Both the position numbers and the translations under genes were made by a program. Under the pieces are notes generated by a model. It saw only the letters and a program-made list of their open reading frames with translations, was not told the origin of the DNA and made no database searches. A DNA stretch of 50,594 bases from Pseudomonas fluorescens (GTDB taxonomy: Bacteria; Pseudomonadota; Gammaproteobacteria; Pseudomonadales; Pseudomonadaceae): positions 1-50,594 of the forward strand of contig NZ_JAGGOF010000113.1 of NCBI RefSeq assembly GCF_018614775.1. Direction: 5' to 3'. Of this stretch, positions 1-8,846 are shown in pieces (the first letter of the stretch is position 1; every line of letters begins with the position of its first letter).

Positions 1-4
1 TCAG

Positions 5-106
5 GATCGTTCCCTCGCTCTGCGTGGGAATGCCGCTCGGGACGCTCCGCGTCCCATGACGCAGAGCGTCATTGGATGCATTCCCACGCAGAGCGTGGGA
101 ACGATC
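5..106. repeat. Nested inverted repeat (Pseudomonas intergenic palindrome)
   Basis: Arms 5-33 and 78-106 are 29-base inverted copies with one mismatch. A second hairpin lies inside (41-54 against 57-70, imperfect), so the element is a palindrome within a palindrome. It lies between the window edge and serC. No coding sequence is apparent. It resembles the small dispersed intergenic repeats of Pseudomonas and could form a transcript hairpin ahead of serC. Function unknown. Confidence 0.75.
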
Positions 107-157
107 ATGTGTCGAACACAAGATTTATGTGACCACCAGATCAGAGCGAGATTGGAT

Positions 158-1243
158 GTGAGCAAGAGAGCCTATAACTTCTGTGCCGGCCCGGCGGCGC
201 TTCCTGAAGCGGTCCTGAAGCGCGCCCAGGGTGAACTCCTCGACTGGCATGGCAAGGGCCTGTCCGTCATGGAAATGAGCCATCGCAGCGATGAGTTCGT
301 GTCCATTGCCACCAAGGCCGAGCAGGACCTGCGTGATCTGCTGAACATCCCGTCCCACTACAAGGTGCTGTTCCTGCAGGGGGGCGCCAGCCAGCAATTC
401 GCCCAGATCCCGCTGAACCTGCTGCCGGAAAACGGCAAGGCCGACTACATCGACACGGGTATCTGGTCGCAGAAAGCCATTGAAGAGGCTTCGCGCTATG
501 GTCACGTCAACGTTGCCGCCACCGCCAAGCCCTACGACTATTTCGCCATTCCCGGCCAGAACGAGTGGAACCTGTCCAAGGACGCGGCCTACGTTCATTA
601 CGCGCCGAACGAAACCATCGGCGGCCTGGAATTCAACTGGATCCCGGAAACCGGCGACGTGCCCTTGGTTGCAGACATGTCCTCGGACATCCTCTCGCGT
701 CCGGTGGACATCTCCCGTTTCGGCATGATCTACGCCGGCGCCCAGAAGAACATCGGCCCTAGCGGCATCCTGGTCAGCATCATCCGTGAAGACCTGCTGG
801 GTCGCGCCCGTTCCCTGTGCCCGACCATGCTCAACTACAAGCTCGCGGCGGACAACGGCTCGATGTACAACACGCCACCGACCCTGGCCTGGTACCTGTC
901 CGGCCTGGTGTTCGAGTGGCTGAAAGAGCAGGGCGGTGTCGAAGCCATCGGCAAGCTCAATGAAGTGAAGCAGCGCACGCTGTATGACTTCATCGATGCC
1001 AGCGGCTTGTACAGCAACCCGATCAACAAGACCGATCGCTCGTGGATGAACGTGCCTTTCCGCCTGGCCGACGACCGTCTCGACAAGCCATTCCTGGCGG
1101 GCGCCGATGAGCGCGGGCTGCTGAACCTCAAGGGGCACCGTTCGGTCGGTGGCATGCGCGCCTCCATCTACAACGCCGTCGACATCAATGCGGTCAACGC
1201 GCTGATTGCCTACATGGCAGAGTTCGAGAAGGAACAAGGCTGA
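158..1243 (+). CDS. serC: Phosphoserine aminotransferase SerC
   Basis: PLP-dependent cytoplasmic enzyme of serine (and pyridoxal phosphate) biosynthesis that interconverts 3-phosphohydroxypyruvate and phosphoserine with glutamate. I read a GTG start at 158 because the protein then begins MSKRAYNFCAGPAALPEAVL, the usual N-terminus of the family, and has the usual 361 residues. An upstream in-frame ATG at 56 would begin inside the palindromic repeat and add 34 residues unlike the family. The PLP lysine is Lys197 in AGAQKNIGPSG. A GAGCGAG stretch just upstream may serve as ribosome binding site. The stop overlaps the pheA start by one base, which indicates translational coupling and a shared operon. 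High confidence. Confidence 0.97.
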   Translation: MSKRAYNFCAGPAALPEAVLKRAQGELLDWHGKGLSVMEMSHRSDEFVSIATKAEQDLRDLLNIPSHYKVLFLQGGASQQFAQIPLNLLPENGKADYIDTGIWSQKAIEEASRYGHVNVAATAKPYDYFAIPGQNEWNLSKDAAYVHYAPNETIGGLEFNWIPETGDVPLVADMSSDILSRPVDISRFGMIYAGAQKNIGPSGILVSIIREDLLGRARSLCPTMLNYKLAADNGSMYNTPPTLAWYLSGLVFEWLKEQGGVEAIGKLNEVKQRTLYDFIDASGLYSNPINKTDRSWMNVPFRLADDRLDKPFLAGADERGLLNLKGHRSVGGMRASIYNAVDINAVNALIAYMAEFEKEQG

Positions 1244-2337
1244 TGTCTGAGCAAGAACTCAAGGCGCTGCGCCTGCGCATCGATGCCCTGGACGAAAAAG
1301 TCCTGGAGCTGATCAGTGAGCGCGCGCGCTGCGCCCAGGAAGTCGCCCGGGTGAAGATGGCTTCCCTGGCCGAGGGTGAAGTGCCGGTGTTCTACCGTCC
1401 CGAGCGTGAGGCGCAAGTGCTCAAGCGAGTCATGGAGCGCAACAAAGGGCCGCTGAGCAACGAAGAAATGGCGCGCTTGTTCCGCGAAGTCATGTCGTCG
1501 TGCCTGGCACTGGAACAGCCGCTGAAAGTGGCGTACCTGGGTCCGGAAGGCACCTTCACTCAAGCCGCCGCGATGAAGCATTTCGGCCACGCGGTGATCA
1601 GCAAGCCCATGGCAGCCATCGACGAAGTCTTCCGCGAAGTGGCGGCCGGCGCGGTGAATTTTGGCGTGGTGCCGGTGGAGAACTCCACCGAAGGCGCGGT
1701 CAACCACACGCTGGACAGCTTCCTCGAACACGACATGGTGATCTGTGGCGAAGTCGAGCTGCGCATCCACCACCACCTGCTGGTGGGCGAGAACACCAAG
1801 ACCGACAGCATCAGCCGGATCTATTCCCACGCCCAGTCCCTGGCCCAGTGCCGCAAGTGGCTGGACGCTCATTACCCGAACGTCGAGCGCGTGGCGGTAT
1901 CGAGCAACGCCGAAGCGGCCAAGCGGGTCAAGGGTGAGTGGAACTCGGCGGCGATTGCTGGGGATATGGCGGCCGGCCTCTATGGGCTGACACGCCTGGC
2001 CGAAAAGATCGAGGATCGTCCGGACAACTCCACGCGATTCCTGATGATCGGCAGCCAGGAAGTACCGCCGACCGGTGACGACAAGACCTCGATCATCGTT
2101 TCCATGAGCAACAAGCCAGGCGCGCTCCATGAGCTGCTGGTGCCGTTCCATGACAACGGTATCGACCTGACCCGGATCGAGACCCGTCCGTCGCGCAGCG
2201 GTAAATGGACCTACGTGTTCTTCATCGATTTCGTCGGCCACCACCGCGATCCGCTGGTAAAAGGTGTGCTTGAGAAAATCAGTCAGGAAGCAGTGGCACT
2301 CAAGGTGCTGGGTTCCTACCCCAAGGCAGTTCTTTAA
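1243..2337 (+). CDS. pheA: Bifunctional chorismate mutase / prephenate dehydratase (P-protein)
   Basis: Converts chorismate to prephenate and then to phenylpyruvate on the phenylalanine branch. The 364 residues fit the family: an AroQ-type helical chorismate mutase at about 1-90, a prephenate dehydratase domain at about 95-275 (begins VAYLGPEGTFTQAA, contains the NSTEGAV and TRFLMIG motifs), and a C-terminal ACT domain at about 285-360 with GALHELL and RIETRPSR, the usual phenylalanine-binding feedback site. It overlaps serC by one base, and hisC starts 13 bases after its stop, so it is a middle gene of an aromatic amino-acid operon. Feedback control by phenylalanine is inferred from the ACT domain. 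Nothing unusual in length. Confidence 0.97.
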   Translation: MSEQELKALRLRIDALDEKVLELISERARCAQEVARVKMASLAEGEVPVFYRPEREAQVLKRVMERNKGPLSNEEMARLFREVMSSCLALEQPLKVAYLGPEGTFTQAAAMKHFGHAVISKPMAAIDEVFREVAAGAVNFGVVPVENSTEGAVNHTLDSFLEHDMVICGEVELRIHHHLLVGENTKTDSISRIYSHAQSLAQCRKWLDAHYPNVERVAVSSNAEAAKRVKGEWNSAAIAGDMAAGLYGLTRLAEKIEDRPDNSTRFLMIGSQEVPPTGDDKTSIIVSMSNKPGALHELLVPFHDNGIDLTRIETRPSRSGKWTYVFFIDFVGHHRDPLVKGVLEKISQEAVALKVLGSYPKAVL

Positions 2338-2350
2338 GGGCGGATAGCAA

Positions 2351-3463
2351 ATGAGTGGCAACTTCCTCGCACTGGCACAGCCAGGCGTGCAACAACTCTC
2401 GCCTTACGTTCCCGGCAAGCCTGTGGACGAACTGGCCCGCGAGCTGGATCTGGACCCGGCCAGCATCGTCAAGCTGGCGAGCAACGAAAACCCGCTGGGA
2501 GCGAGCCCAAAGGCGCTGGCGGCGATCCGCGACGCGTCGGCCGAGCTGACCCGTTACCCTGATGGCAATGGCTTTGCACTGAAAAGCCTGCTGGCCGAGC
2601 GCTGTGGTGTCGAGCTGAACCAGGTCACCCTGGGCAACGGCTCCAACGACATTCTTGAGCTGGTGGCGCGCGCCTACCTGGCGCCGGGCCTCAACGCCGT
2701 GTTCAGCGAACATGCGTTTGCGGTCTACCCGATCGCGACCCAGGCCGTCGGTGCTGACGCCCATGTGGTACCGGCCAAGGATTGGGGGCACGATCTGCCG
2801 GCCATGCTGGCCGCCATCGACGCCAACACCCGGGTGGTCTTCATCGCCAACCCGAACAACCCGACCGGCACCTGGTTCGACGCCCAGGCCCTGGACGACT
2901 TCCTGCAGGACGTGCCCGAGCATGTGCTGGTGGTGCTGGACGAGGCCTACATCGAATACGCCGAAGGCAGTGACCTGCCCGATGGCCTGGACTTCCTGGC
3001 GGCCTACCCGAACCTGCTGGTCTCGCGCACCTTCTCCAAGGCCTATGGCCTGGCGTCGCTGCGGGTTGGCTACGGCCTGTCCACCGCTGTGGTGGCCGAT
3101 GTCCTGAACCGCGTGCGCCAGCCGTTCAACGTCAACAGCTTCGCCTTGGCCGCTGCCTGCGCCGCGTTGCAGGACGAGGACTACCTGGCGCAGAGCCGTC
3201 GTCTCAACGAGGCCGGCATGCAGCAGTTGGAAGCCGGTTTTCGTGAACTGGGCCTGGGCTGGATTCCATCGAAAGGCAACTTCATCTGTGTCGATCTGGG
3301 TCGCGTCGCCGCGCCGGTGTTCCAGGGCATGTTGCGTGAAGGCGTGATCGTGCGTCCGGTGGCCAATTACGGCATGCCGAACCATTTGCGCATCACCATT
3401 GGCCTGCCTGCGGAGAACAGCCGTTTCCTTGAGGCGTTGGGCAAGGTTCTGGCTCGTGGTTGA
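2351..3463 (+). CDS. hisC: Histidinol-phosphate / aromatic aminotransferase HisC
   Basis: Fold-type I PLP aminotransferase of 370 residues. The PLP lysine is Lys230 in SRTFSKAYGLASLRVGY. NPNNPTGTW and LDEAYIEYA are the standard cofactor-binding motifs of the HisC family. It starts with ATG 13 bases after pheA, preceded by GGGCGGAT. Because it lies between pheA and tyrA rather than with other histidine genes, its main role here may be transamination of aromatic keto acids (phenylpyruvate, hydroxyphenylpyruvate). That role is inferred from context; the family also performs the histidine-pathway step. Pseudomonads often carry a second hisC in the his operon, which is outside this window. Confidence 0.93.
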   Translation: MSGNFLALAQPGVQQLSPYVPGKPVDELARELDLDPASIVKLASNENPLGASPKALAAIRDASAELTRYPDGNGFALKSLLAERCGVELNQVTLGNGSNDILELVARAYLAPGLNAVFSEHAFAVYPIATQAVGADAHVVPAKDWGHDLPAMLAAIDANTRVVFIANPNNPTGTWFDAQALDDFLQDVPEHVLVVLDEAYIEYAEGSDLPDGLDFLAAYPNLLVSRTFSKAYGLASLRVGYGLSTAVVADVLNRVRQPFNVNSFALAAACAALQDEDYLAQSRRLNEAGMQQLEAGFRELGLGWIPSKGNFICVDLGRVAAPVFQGMLREGVIVRPVANYGMPNHLRITIGLPAENSRFLEALGKVLARG

Positions 3464-3491
3464 TGTCACTTCACTGCAACCTGCTGCCCCT

Positions 3492-5699
3492 ATGATCGGT
3501 CGCCTGGTGGTGGTCGGCCTGGGGCTGATTGGCGGTTCGTTTGCCAAGGGCCTGCGGGAAAGCGGCCTGTGTCGCGAGGTGGTCGGCGTCGATCTGGACC
3601 CGCAGTCGCGCAAGCTCGCGGTTGAGCTGGGCGTGGTCGATCGTTGCGAAGATGACCTGGCGATCGCCTGTCAGGGCGCCGACGTGATTCAGTTGGCGGT
3701 GCCGATCCTGGCGATGGAAAAACTGCTGGCACGCTTGGCGACCATGGACTTGGGGCACACCATCCTCACGGATGTCGGCAGTGCCAAGGGCAATGTCGTG
3801 CGCGCGGCCACCCTGGCGTTCGGCGGGCTGCCGGCGCGCTTCGTGCCAGGCCATCCGATTGCCGGTTCCGAACAGAGCGGTGTAGAAGCGTCCAATGCCG
3901 AGTTGTTTCGCCGCCACAAAGTGATCCTGACGCCGCTGGAGCAGACCGACCCGGCCGCGCTGGCGGTGGTGGATCGCCTCTGGCGCGAACTCGGCGCCGA
4001 CGTCGAGCACATGCAGGTCGAGCGTCATGATGAAGTATTGGCCGCTACCAGCCACTTGCCGCACCTGTTGGCGTTCGGTCTGGTGGATTCATTGGCCAAA
4101 CGCAATGAAAATCTTGAGATCTTCCGTTACGCTGCCGGCGGTTTCCGCGATTTCACGAGAATCGCCGGTAGTGACCCGGTCATGTGGCACGACATCTTCC
4201 TCGCCAACCGCGAAGCTGTCCTGCGCACACTCGATACATTTCGCAGCGACCTCGACGCCTTGCGCGACGCGGTCGATGCAGGGGACGGGCACCAATTGCT
4301 GGGCGTTTTCACACGCGCCCGGGTGGCCCGCGAGCATTTCAGTAAAATCCTGGCCCGTCGGGCCTATGTGGACGCTATGAACTCCAACGATCTGATTTTC
4401 CTGGCACAACCTGGTGGCTCCCTGAGTGGGCGTATTCGTGTACCGGGTGATAAATCGATTTCCCACCGTTCGATCATGCTCGGCTCCCTGGCCGAAGGCG
4501 TGACCGAGGTGGAAGGCTTCCTCGAGGGCGAAGACGCCCTGGCGACGCTGCAAGCGTTTCGCGACATGGGTGTGGTCATCGAAGGCCCCCATCATGGTCG
4601 CGTGACCATCCATGGCGTTGGCCTGCATGGCTTGAAGCCGGCTCCGGGGCCGATCTACCTGGGCAACTCCGGCACGTCGATGCGTCTGTTGTCCGGCCTG
4701 CTGGCCGCGCAAGACTTCGACAGCACCCTGACCGGTGACGCCTCGCTGTCCAAGCGCCCGATGAACCGTGTCGCCGACCCGCTGCGGGAGATGGGCGCGG
4801 TCATCGAGACGGCTGCCGAAGGTCGCCCGCCGATGACCATTCGCGGTGGCAACAAGCTCAAGGGCCTGACCTACACCATGCCGATGGCCAGCGCCCAGGT
4901 GAAGTCCTGCCTGCTGCTGGCCGGTCTTTATGCCGAAGGCAAGACCACCGTCACCGAGCCGGCGCCGACCCGCGACCATACCGAGCGTATGCTGCGTGGC
5001 TTCGGCTATCCGGTCACCGTCAACGGCGCCACGGCGTCGGTCGAGTCCGGCAGCAAATTGACTGCAACCCACATCGAAGTGCCGGGCGATATCTCGTCGT
5101 CGGCGTTCTTCCTGGTGGCGGCGTCCATTGCCGAGGGTTCCGACCTGGTGCTCGAACACGTCGGCATCAACCCGACCCGCACCGGTGTGATCGACATCCT
5201 GCGCCTGATGGGCGCTGACATCACCCTGGAAAACCAGCGTGAAGTGGGCGGCGAGCCGGTGGCAGACCTGCGCGTAAGAGCAGCTAAACTCAAGGGTATC
5301 GAGATTCCGGAAGCGCTGGTGCCGCTGGCGATCGACGAATTCCCGGTGCTGTTCGTGGCGGCAGCCTGTGCAGAAGGCCGCACGGTGTTGACCGGCGCCG
5401 AAGAGCTGCGGGTCAAGGAATCGGACCGGATCCAGGTCATGGCCGATGGCCTGTTGGCCCTGGGCGTGAAGTGCCAGCCGACGCCGGACGGCATCATCAT
5501 CGACGGCGGCCAGATCGGCGGCGGCGAAGTCCATGGTCACGGCGATCACCGTATCGCCATGGCCTTCAGCGTTGCGTCGTTGCGCGCCAGCGCGCCGATT
5601 CGCATCCATGATTGTGCCAACGTCGCCACGTCGTTCCCGAATTTCCTGGCGCTGTGCGCACAGGTCGGCATTCGAGTCGCACAAGAGGCACAATCGTGA
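3492..5699 (+). CDS. tyrA-aroA: Fused prephenate dehydrogenase / EPSP synthase (TyrA-AroA)
   Basis: Single 735-residue protein joining two shikimate-pathway enzymes. The N-terminal part (about 1-290) is an NAD-dependent prephenate or arogenate dehydrogenase with the Rossmann signature VVGLGLIGGSFA at residues 7-18. The C-terminal part begins near Met296 (base 4377, MNSNDLIFLAQPGGSL) and is 5-enolpyruvylshikimate-3-phosphate synthase, with LGNSGTSMRLLSGLL, KRPMNRVADPLREMG, RDHTERML and GDHRIAMAFS. I chose the ATG at 3492 because the Rossmann strand follows directly; an in-frame start at 3399 would overlap hisC by 65 bases. The join is in frame with no internal stop, a fusion known from Pseudomonas. 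Its last codons overlap the cmk start (GTGA). Confidence 0.96.
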   Translation: MIGRLVVVGLGLIGGSFAKGLRESGLCREVVGVDLDPQSRKLAVELGVVDRCEDDLAIACQGADVIQLAVPILAMEKLLARLATMDLGHTILTDVGSAKGNVVRAATLAFGGLPARFVPGHPIAGSEQSGVEASNAELFRRHKVILTPLEQTDPAALAVVDRLWRELGADVEHMQVERHDEVLAATSHLPHLLAFGLVDSLAKRNENLEIFRYAAGGFRDFTRIAGSDPVMWHDIFLANREAVLRTLDTFRSDLDALRDAVDAGDGHQLLGVFTRARVAREHFSKILARRAYVDAMNSNDLIFLAQPGGSLSGRIRVPGDKSISHRSIMLGSLAEGVTEVEGFLEGEDALATLQAFRDMGVVIEGPHHGRVTIHGVGLHGLKPAPGPIYLGNSGTSMRLLSGLLAAQDFDSTLTGDASLSKRPMNRVADPLREMGAVIETAAEGRPPMTIRGGNKLKGLTYTMPMASAQVKSCLLLAGLYAEGKTTVTEPAPTRDHTERMLRGFGYPVTVNGATASVESGSKLTATHIEVPGDISSSAFFLVAASIAEGSDLVLEHVGINPTRTGVIDILRLMGADITLENQREVGGEPVADLRVRAAKLKGIEIPEALVPLAIDEFPVLFVAAACAEGRTVLTGAEELRVKESDRIQVMADGLLALGVKCQPTPDGIIIDGGQIGGGEVHGHGDHRIAMAFSVASLRASAPIRIHDCANVATSFPNFLALCAQVGIRVAQEAQS

Positions 5700-6385
5700 T
5701 CATCAAGGCACCGGTCATCACCATCGATGGCCCAAGCGGCTCGGGCAAGGGCACCGTCGCCGGGATCCTGGCCAGGCAGTTGGGCTGGAACCTGCTCGAT
5801 TCGGGTGCCTTGTATCGCCTGTTGGCGTTCGCCGCCGCCAACCATGGCGTCGACCTGACCAACGAAGAGCTGCTCAAGGCATTGGCCGCGCACCTGGATG
5901 TCCAGTTCATCGCGGCGACCGACGGCCAATTGCAGCGCATCATTCTGGAAGGCGACGAAGTCAGCGATGTGATCCGCACTGAAAGCGTTGGCGCCGGGGC
6001 TTCCCAGGTTGCCGCGCTGCCGGCGGTGCGCGAGGCATTGTTGCAACGCCAGCGCGCCTTCCAGGAGCCTCCGGGATTGGTGGCCGACGGCCGTGACATG
6101 GGCACCGTGGTCTTTCCCGATGCGCCGTTGAAGATTTTCCTCACCGCCAGCGCGGAGGAGCGGGCTCGTCGCCGATATTTGCAGTTGAAGGGCAAAGGCG
6201 AGGATGTTAGTCTGTCGAGTCTGCTAGATGAGATCCGTGCACGCGATGAGCGTGATACCCAGCGCGCAGTGGCCCCGCTCAAGCCGGCGGCCGATGCAAT
6301 TCAGCTGGATTCCACGGAGTTGTCCATCGATCAGGTGTTGCAACGCATCATGAGCGAGATCGCACTACGCGATATCGCCGGGTGA
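5696..6385 (+). CDS. cmk: Cytidylate kinase
   Basis: Phosphorylates CMP and dCMP to the diphosphates with ATP. The 229 residues match the family. Walker A is TIDGPSGSGKGTV near the N-terminus, followed by LLDSGALYR (CMP binding) and DGRDMGTVVFPDA. The GTG start at 5696 overlaps the tyrA-aroA stop in a GTGA arrangement, implying coupled translation; the ATG 84 bases upstream lies deep inside aroA and is not used by relatives. The cmk-rpsA order that follows is conserved in Gammaproteobacteria. High confidence. Confidence 0.96.
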   Translation: MIIKAPVITIDGPSGSGKGTVAGILARQLGWNLLDSGALYRLLAFAAANHGVDLTNEELLKALAAHLDVQFIAATDGQLQRIILEGDEVSDVIRTESVGAGASQVAALPAVREALLQRQRAFQEPPGLVADGRDMGTVVFPDAPLKIFLTASAEERARRRYLQLKGKGEDVSLSSLLDEIRARDERDTQRAVAPLKPAADAIQLDSTELSIDQVLQRIMSEIALRDIAG

Positions 6386-6506
6386 CCAGGAAGCTCCGCA
6401 GGGGACCAGGCATAGTCCTGCGGTGCTTCTTATTATATGAAACTAACCCACACCGTCTGGGGTGTGGAGCTGGGCGTATACTTCGCCCCAATCATCAGGA
6501 ATTAAA
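6386..6506 (+). promoter_or_regulatory. rpsA 5' leader with hairpins
   Basis: The 121-base gap before rpsA holds two visible stem-loops: CGCAGG...CCTGCG (about 6397-6422) and CACACC...GGTGTG (about 6449-6467). Single-stranded GGA-type motifs lie near the loops, and CAGGAATTAAA is just before the ATG. In E. coli the S1 leader folds into hairpins through which S1 represses its own synthesis. By analogy this leader may do the same. A promoter in the AT-rich TTCTTATTATATG stretch (about 6425-6437) is possible but not demonstrable by eye. Confidence 0.5.
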
Positions 6507-8198
6507 ATGAGCGAAAGCTTTGCGGAACTCTTTGAAGAAAGCCTAAAAACCCTGAACCTTCAGGCTGGCTCCATCATCACCGGTGTTATCGTTGATATCG
6601 ATTACCAGGCTCGCTGGGTAACCGTTCACGCTGGTCTGAAGTCTGAAGCACTCATCCCGCTTGAGCAGTTCTACAACGACGCTGGCGAACTGAACATCAA
6701 CGTCGGTGACGAAGTTCACGTTGCGCTGGACTCGGTTGAAGATGGCTTTGGTGAAACCAAGCTGTCCCGTGAGAAAGCCAAGCGTGCTGAATGCTGGATC
6801 GTTCTGGAAGCGGCTTTCGCAGCTGAGGAAGTGGTCAAGGGCGTTATCAACGGTAAGGTTAAAGGCGGCTTCACTGTCGACGTTAACGGCATCCGTGCGT
6901 TCCTGCCAGGTTCCCTGGTTGACGTCCGTCCAGTGCGCGACACCACGCACCTGGAAGGCAAAGAGCTGGAATTCAAGGTCATCAAGCTGGACCAGAAGCG
7001 CAACAACGTTGTCGTTTCCCGTCGCAGTGTCCTGGAAGCCGAGAACTCCGCCGAGCGCGAAGCTCTGCTGGAATCGCTGCAGGAAGGCCAACAGGTCAAG
7101 GGTATCGTCAAGAACCTCACCGATTACGGCGCATTCGTCGATCTGGGTGGCGTCGATGGCCTGCTGCACATCACCGACATGGCCTGGAAGCGTATCAAGC
7201 ATCCTTCGGAAATCGTCAACGTTGGCGACGAGATCGATGTCAAGGTTCTGAAGTACGATCGCGAGCGCAATCGTGTTTCCCTGGGCCTCAAGCAACTGGG
7301 TGAAGATCCATGGGTTGCTATCAAAGCCCGTTACCCTGAAAGCACCCGCGTCACCGCGCGTGTTACCAACCTCACCGACTACGGCTGCTTCGCTGAGCTG
7401 GAAGAAGGCGTTGAAGGCTTGGTACACGTTTCCGAAATGGACTGGACCAACAAGAACATCCACCCTTCGAAAGTCGTACAAGTCGGCGACGAAGTGGAAG
7501 TCATGGTGCTGGACATCGACGAAGAGCGTCGTCGTATCTCCCTCGGCATCAAGCAGTGCAAGTCCAACCCGTGGGAAGACTTCTCTGGCCAGTTCAACAA
7601 GGGCGATAAAATCTCCGGCACCATCAAGTCGATCACCGATTTCGGTATCTTCATTGGTCTGGACGGCGGCATCGACGGCCTGGTTCACCTGTCCGACATC
7701 TCCTGGAACGAAGTGGGCGAAGAAGCCGTACGCCGCTTCAAGAAGGGCGACGAGCTGGACACCGTTATCCTGTCGGTTGACCCAGAGCGCGAGCGTATCT
7801 CCCTGGGTATCAAGCAACTGGAAAGCGATCCGTTCTCCGAGTACGTTCAAGAGAACGACAAAGGCGCAATCGTTAAGGGCATCGTGAAAGAAGTTGACGC
7901 CAAAGGCGCCATCATCACCCTGGCCGACGATATCGAAGCGACTCTGAAAGCCTCCGAAATCAGCCGTGACCGCGTTGAAGACGCGCGCAACGTTCTGAAA
8001 GAAGGCGAAGAAGTAGAAGCCAAGATCATCAGCGTTGACCGCAAGAGCCGCGTAATCCAGCTCTCCATCAAGTCGAAAGACGACGCTGAAGAGAAAGAAG
8101 CAATCCAGAGCCTGCGCGACAAGCCAGCTACTGACATTGCTGCTGGTCCTACCACTCTGGGCGACCTGCTGCGTGCACAGATGGAAAAACAGAACTGA
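6507..8198 (+). CDS. rpsA: 30S ribosomal protein S1
   Basis: Binds mRNA upstream of the start codon on the small subunit and is needed to initiate translation of structured messages. The 563 residues fit proteobacterial S1. Six S1/OB-fold repeats in a row are visible; four of them show the repeated pattern T-DYGAFVDL-GVDGLLHITDM (GxF...GLxHxS). The N-terminal MSESFAELFEES is typical. I placed the start at the ATG at 6507, preceded by CAGGAATTAAA, because the 15 upstream in-frame residues are not S1-like. Codon use is strongly biased, as expected for high expression. It has its own leader and terminator, so it is probably also transcribed alone. Confidence 0.98.
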   Translation: MSESFAELFEESLKTLNLQAGSIITGVIVDIDYQARWVTVHAGLKSEALIPLEQFYNDAGELNINVGDEVHVALDSVEDGFGETKLSREKAKRAECWIVLEAAFAAEEVVKGVINGKVKGGFTVDVNGIRAFLPGSLVDVRPVRDTTHLEGKELEFKVIKLDQKRNNVVVSRRSVLEAENSAEREALLESLQEGQQVKGIVKNLTDYGAFVDLGGVDGLLHITDMAWKRIKHPSEIVNVGDEIDVKVLKYDRERNRVSLGLKQLGEDPWVAIKARYPESTRVTARVTNLTDYGCFAELEEGVEGLVHVSEMDWTNKNIHPSKVVQVGDEVEVMVLDIDEERRRISLGIKQCKSNPWEDFSGQFNKGDKISGTIKSITDFGIFIGLDGGIDGLVHLSDISWNEVGEEAVRRFKKGDELDTVILSVDPERERISLGIKQLESDPFSEYVQENDKGAIVKGIVKEVDAKGAIITLADDIEATLKASEISRDRVEDARNVLKEGEEVEAKIISVDRKSRVIQLSIKSKDDAEEKEAIQSLRDKPATDIAAGPTTLGDLLRAQMEKQN

Positions 8199-8215
8199 GT
8201 TCTGTCTGACCATGA

Positions 8216-8243
8216 AAAAGGGCGACTTCGGTCGCCCTTTTTT
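8216..8243 (+). terminator. Rho-independent terminator after rpsA
   Basis: Near-perfect stem AAAAGGGCGAC-TTCG-GTCGCCCTTTT with a stable UUCG tetraloop, running into a T tract, 18 bases after the rpsA stop. It ends the serC-rpsA transcription block. Confidence 0.93.
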
Positions 8244-8394
8244 GTGGGTGCGATTCAGGGGGGGGGCAGAATGGCTGGGATCGCCGTTGTGCGCTCAAGG
8301 TGAAACCTTTACTGTGCGCTAACTGTTTTTTCCTTTTAACGGATCAATCACTTGTTCAGGTCGGGCTGCTGATGCCCTGGTCTCCCCAGGCCAA

Positions 8395-8421
8395 TGTGGG
8401 AGCGAGCCTGCTCGCGATAGC
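8395..8421. repeat. Single REP-type palindrome
   Basis: Contains the core GAGCGAGCCTGCTCGC shared with the REP copies around the kdp operon. It lies in the 270-base gap 8199-8468 between rpsA and the small lipoprotein gene. Apart from the rpsA terminator, a run of nine G at 8258-8266 and this palindrome, I see nothing in that gap. One inward copy, not paired. Confidence 0.75.
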
Positions 8422-8468
8422 GCCAGGTCATACACCACCCAGTCGGTGCTGCATATTTAAGGAGGCGA

Positions 8469-8747
8469 ATGAACGGACTCATCCTGGTATTCGCGGTATT
8501 AGTATTGGCGGGTTGCACCACAAATGCCAAGACCCACGCTGTGCGCGGCATCAGTGGCATCGAGGTCGATTGTTCCGGCCTGGGCTCGGGCTGGGAAAAA
8601 TGCCACAAGCGCGCTACCAAAGAGTGCAAAGGCGCAGGCTACAAAGTCATCACCCGTTCCGATGACGCCAAGGATGGAGATATCTACCCCTTCGGCTTCA
8701 ACCCGGCCGGCTACCTGACCCGCACGATGCTGGTGATCTGTCGCTGA
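8469..8747 (+). CDS. Small putative lipoprotein, unknown function
   Basis: 92 residues. The N-terminus is a short hydrophobic signal ending in the lipobox LAGC with the lipidation cysteine at Cys16, so the mature protein should be an envelope lipoprotein. The mature part has Cys residues at WEKC, KECKG and the C-terminal VICR, and a basic N-terminal half. An almost consensus Shine-Dalgarno (AAGGAGG) lies six bases before the ATG, which supports real translation. I do not recognise the family. It stands alone between the rpsA terminator and ihfB. A role in envelope maintenance would be a guess. Confidence 0.75.
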   Translation: MNGLILVFAVLVLAGCTTNAKTHAVRGISGIEVDCSGLGSGWEKCHKRATKECKGAGYKVITRSDDAKDGDIYPFGFNPAGYLTRTMLVICR

Positions 8748-8846
8748 GCGTTCAAGTGCAAGGTCTGCTAGCAAATGGGCAAACACGAAAGTGCGCAGAT
8801 ATGTCAATACTCGGGCTGTTCAAATCCCTCCGGTCATGCTAAAACC

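Noticed and set aside
125..1237. 370-codon frame antisense to serC
   Set aside because: Covers serC exactly in opposite phase; no protein family visible.
4089..5693. Open frame of 534 codons antisense to tyrA-aroA
   Set aside because: High-GC third-position shadow of a certain gene; low-complexity His/Arg/Gln-rich translation with no family and no ribosome binding site.
6543..8213. Open frame of 556 codons antisense to rpsA
   Set aside because: Mirror of the S1 repeats and strong codon bias of rpsA; no recognisable domain.
8258..8266. Run of nine G considered as a phase-variable tract
   Set aside because: Lies after the rpsA terminator and well away from any start or promoter that I can support.
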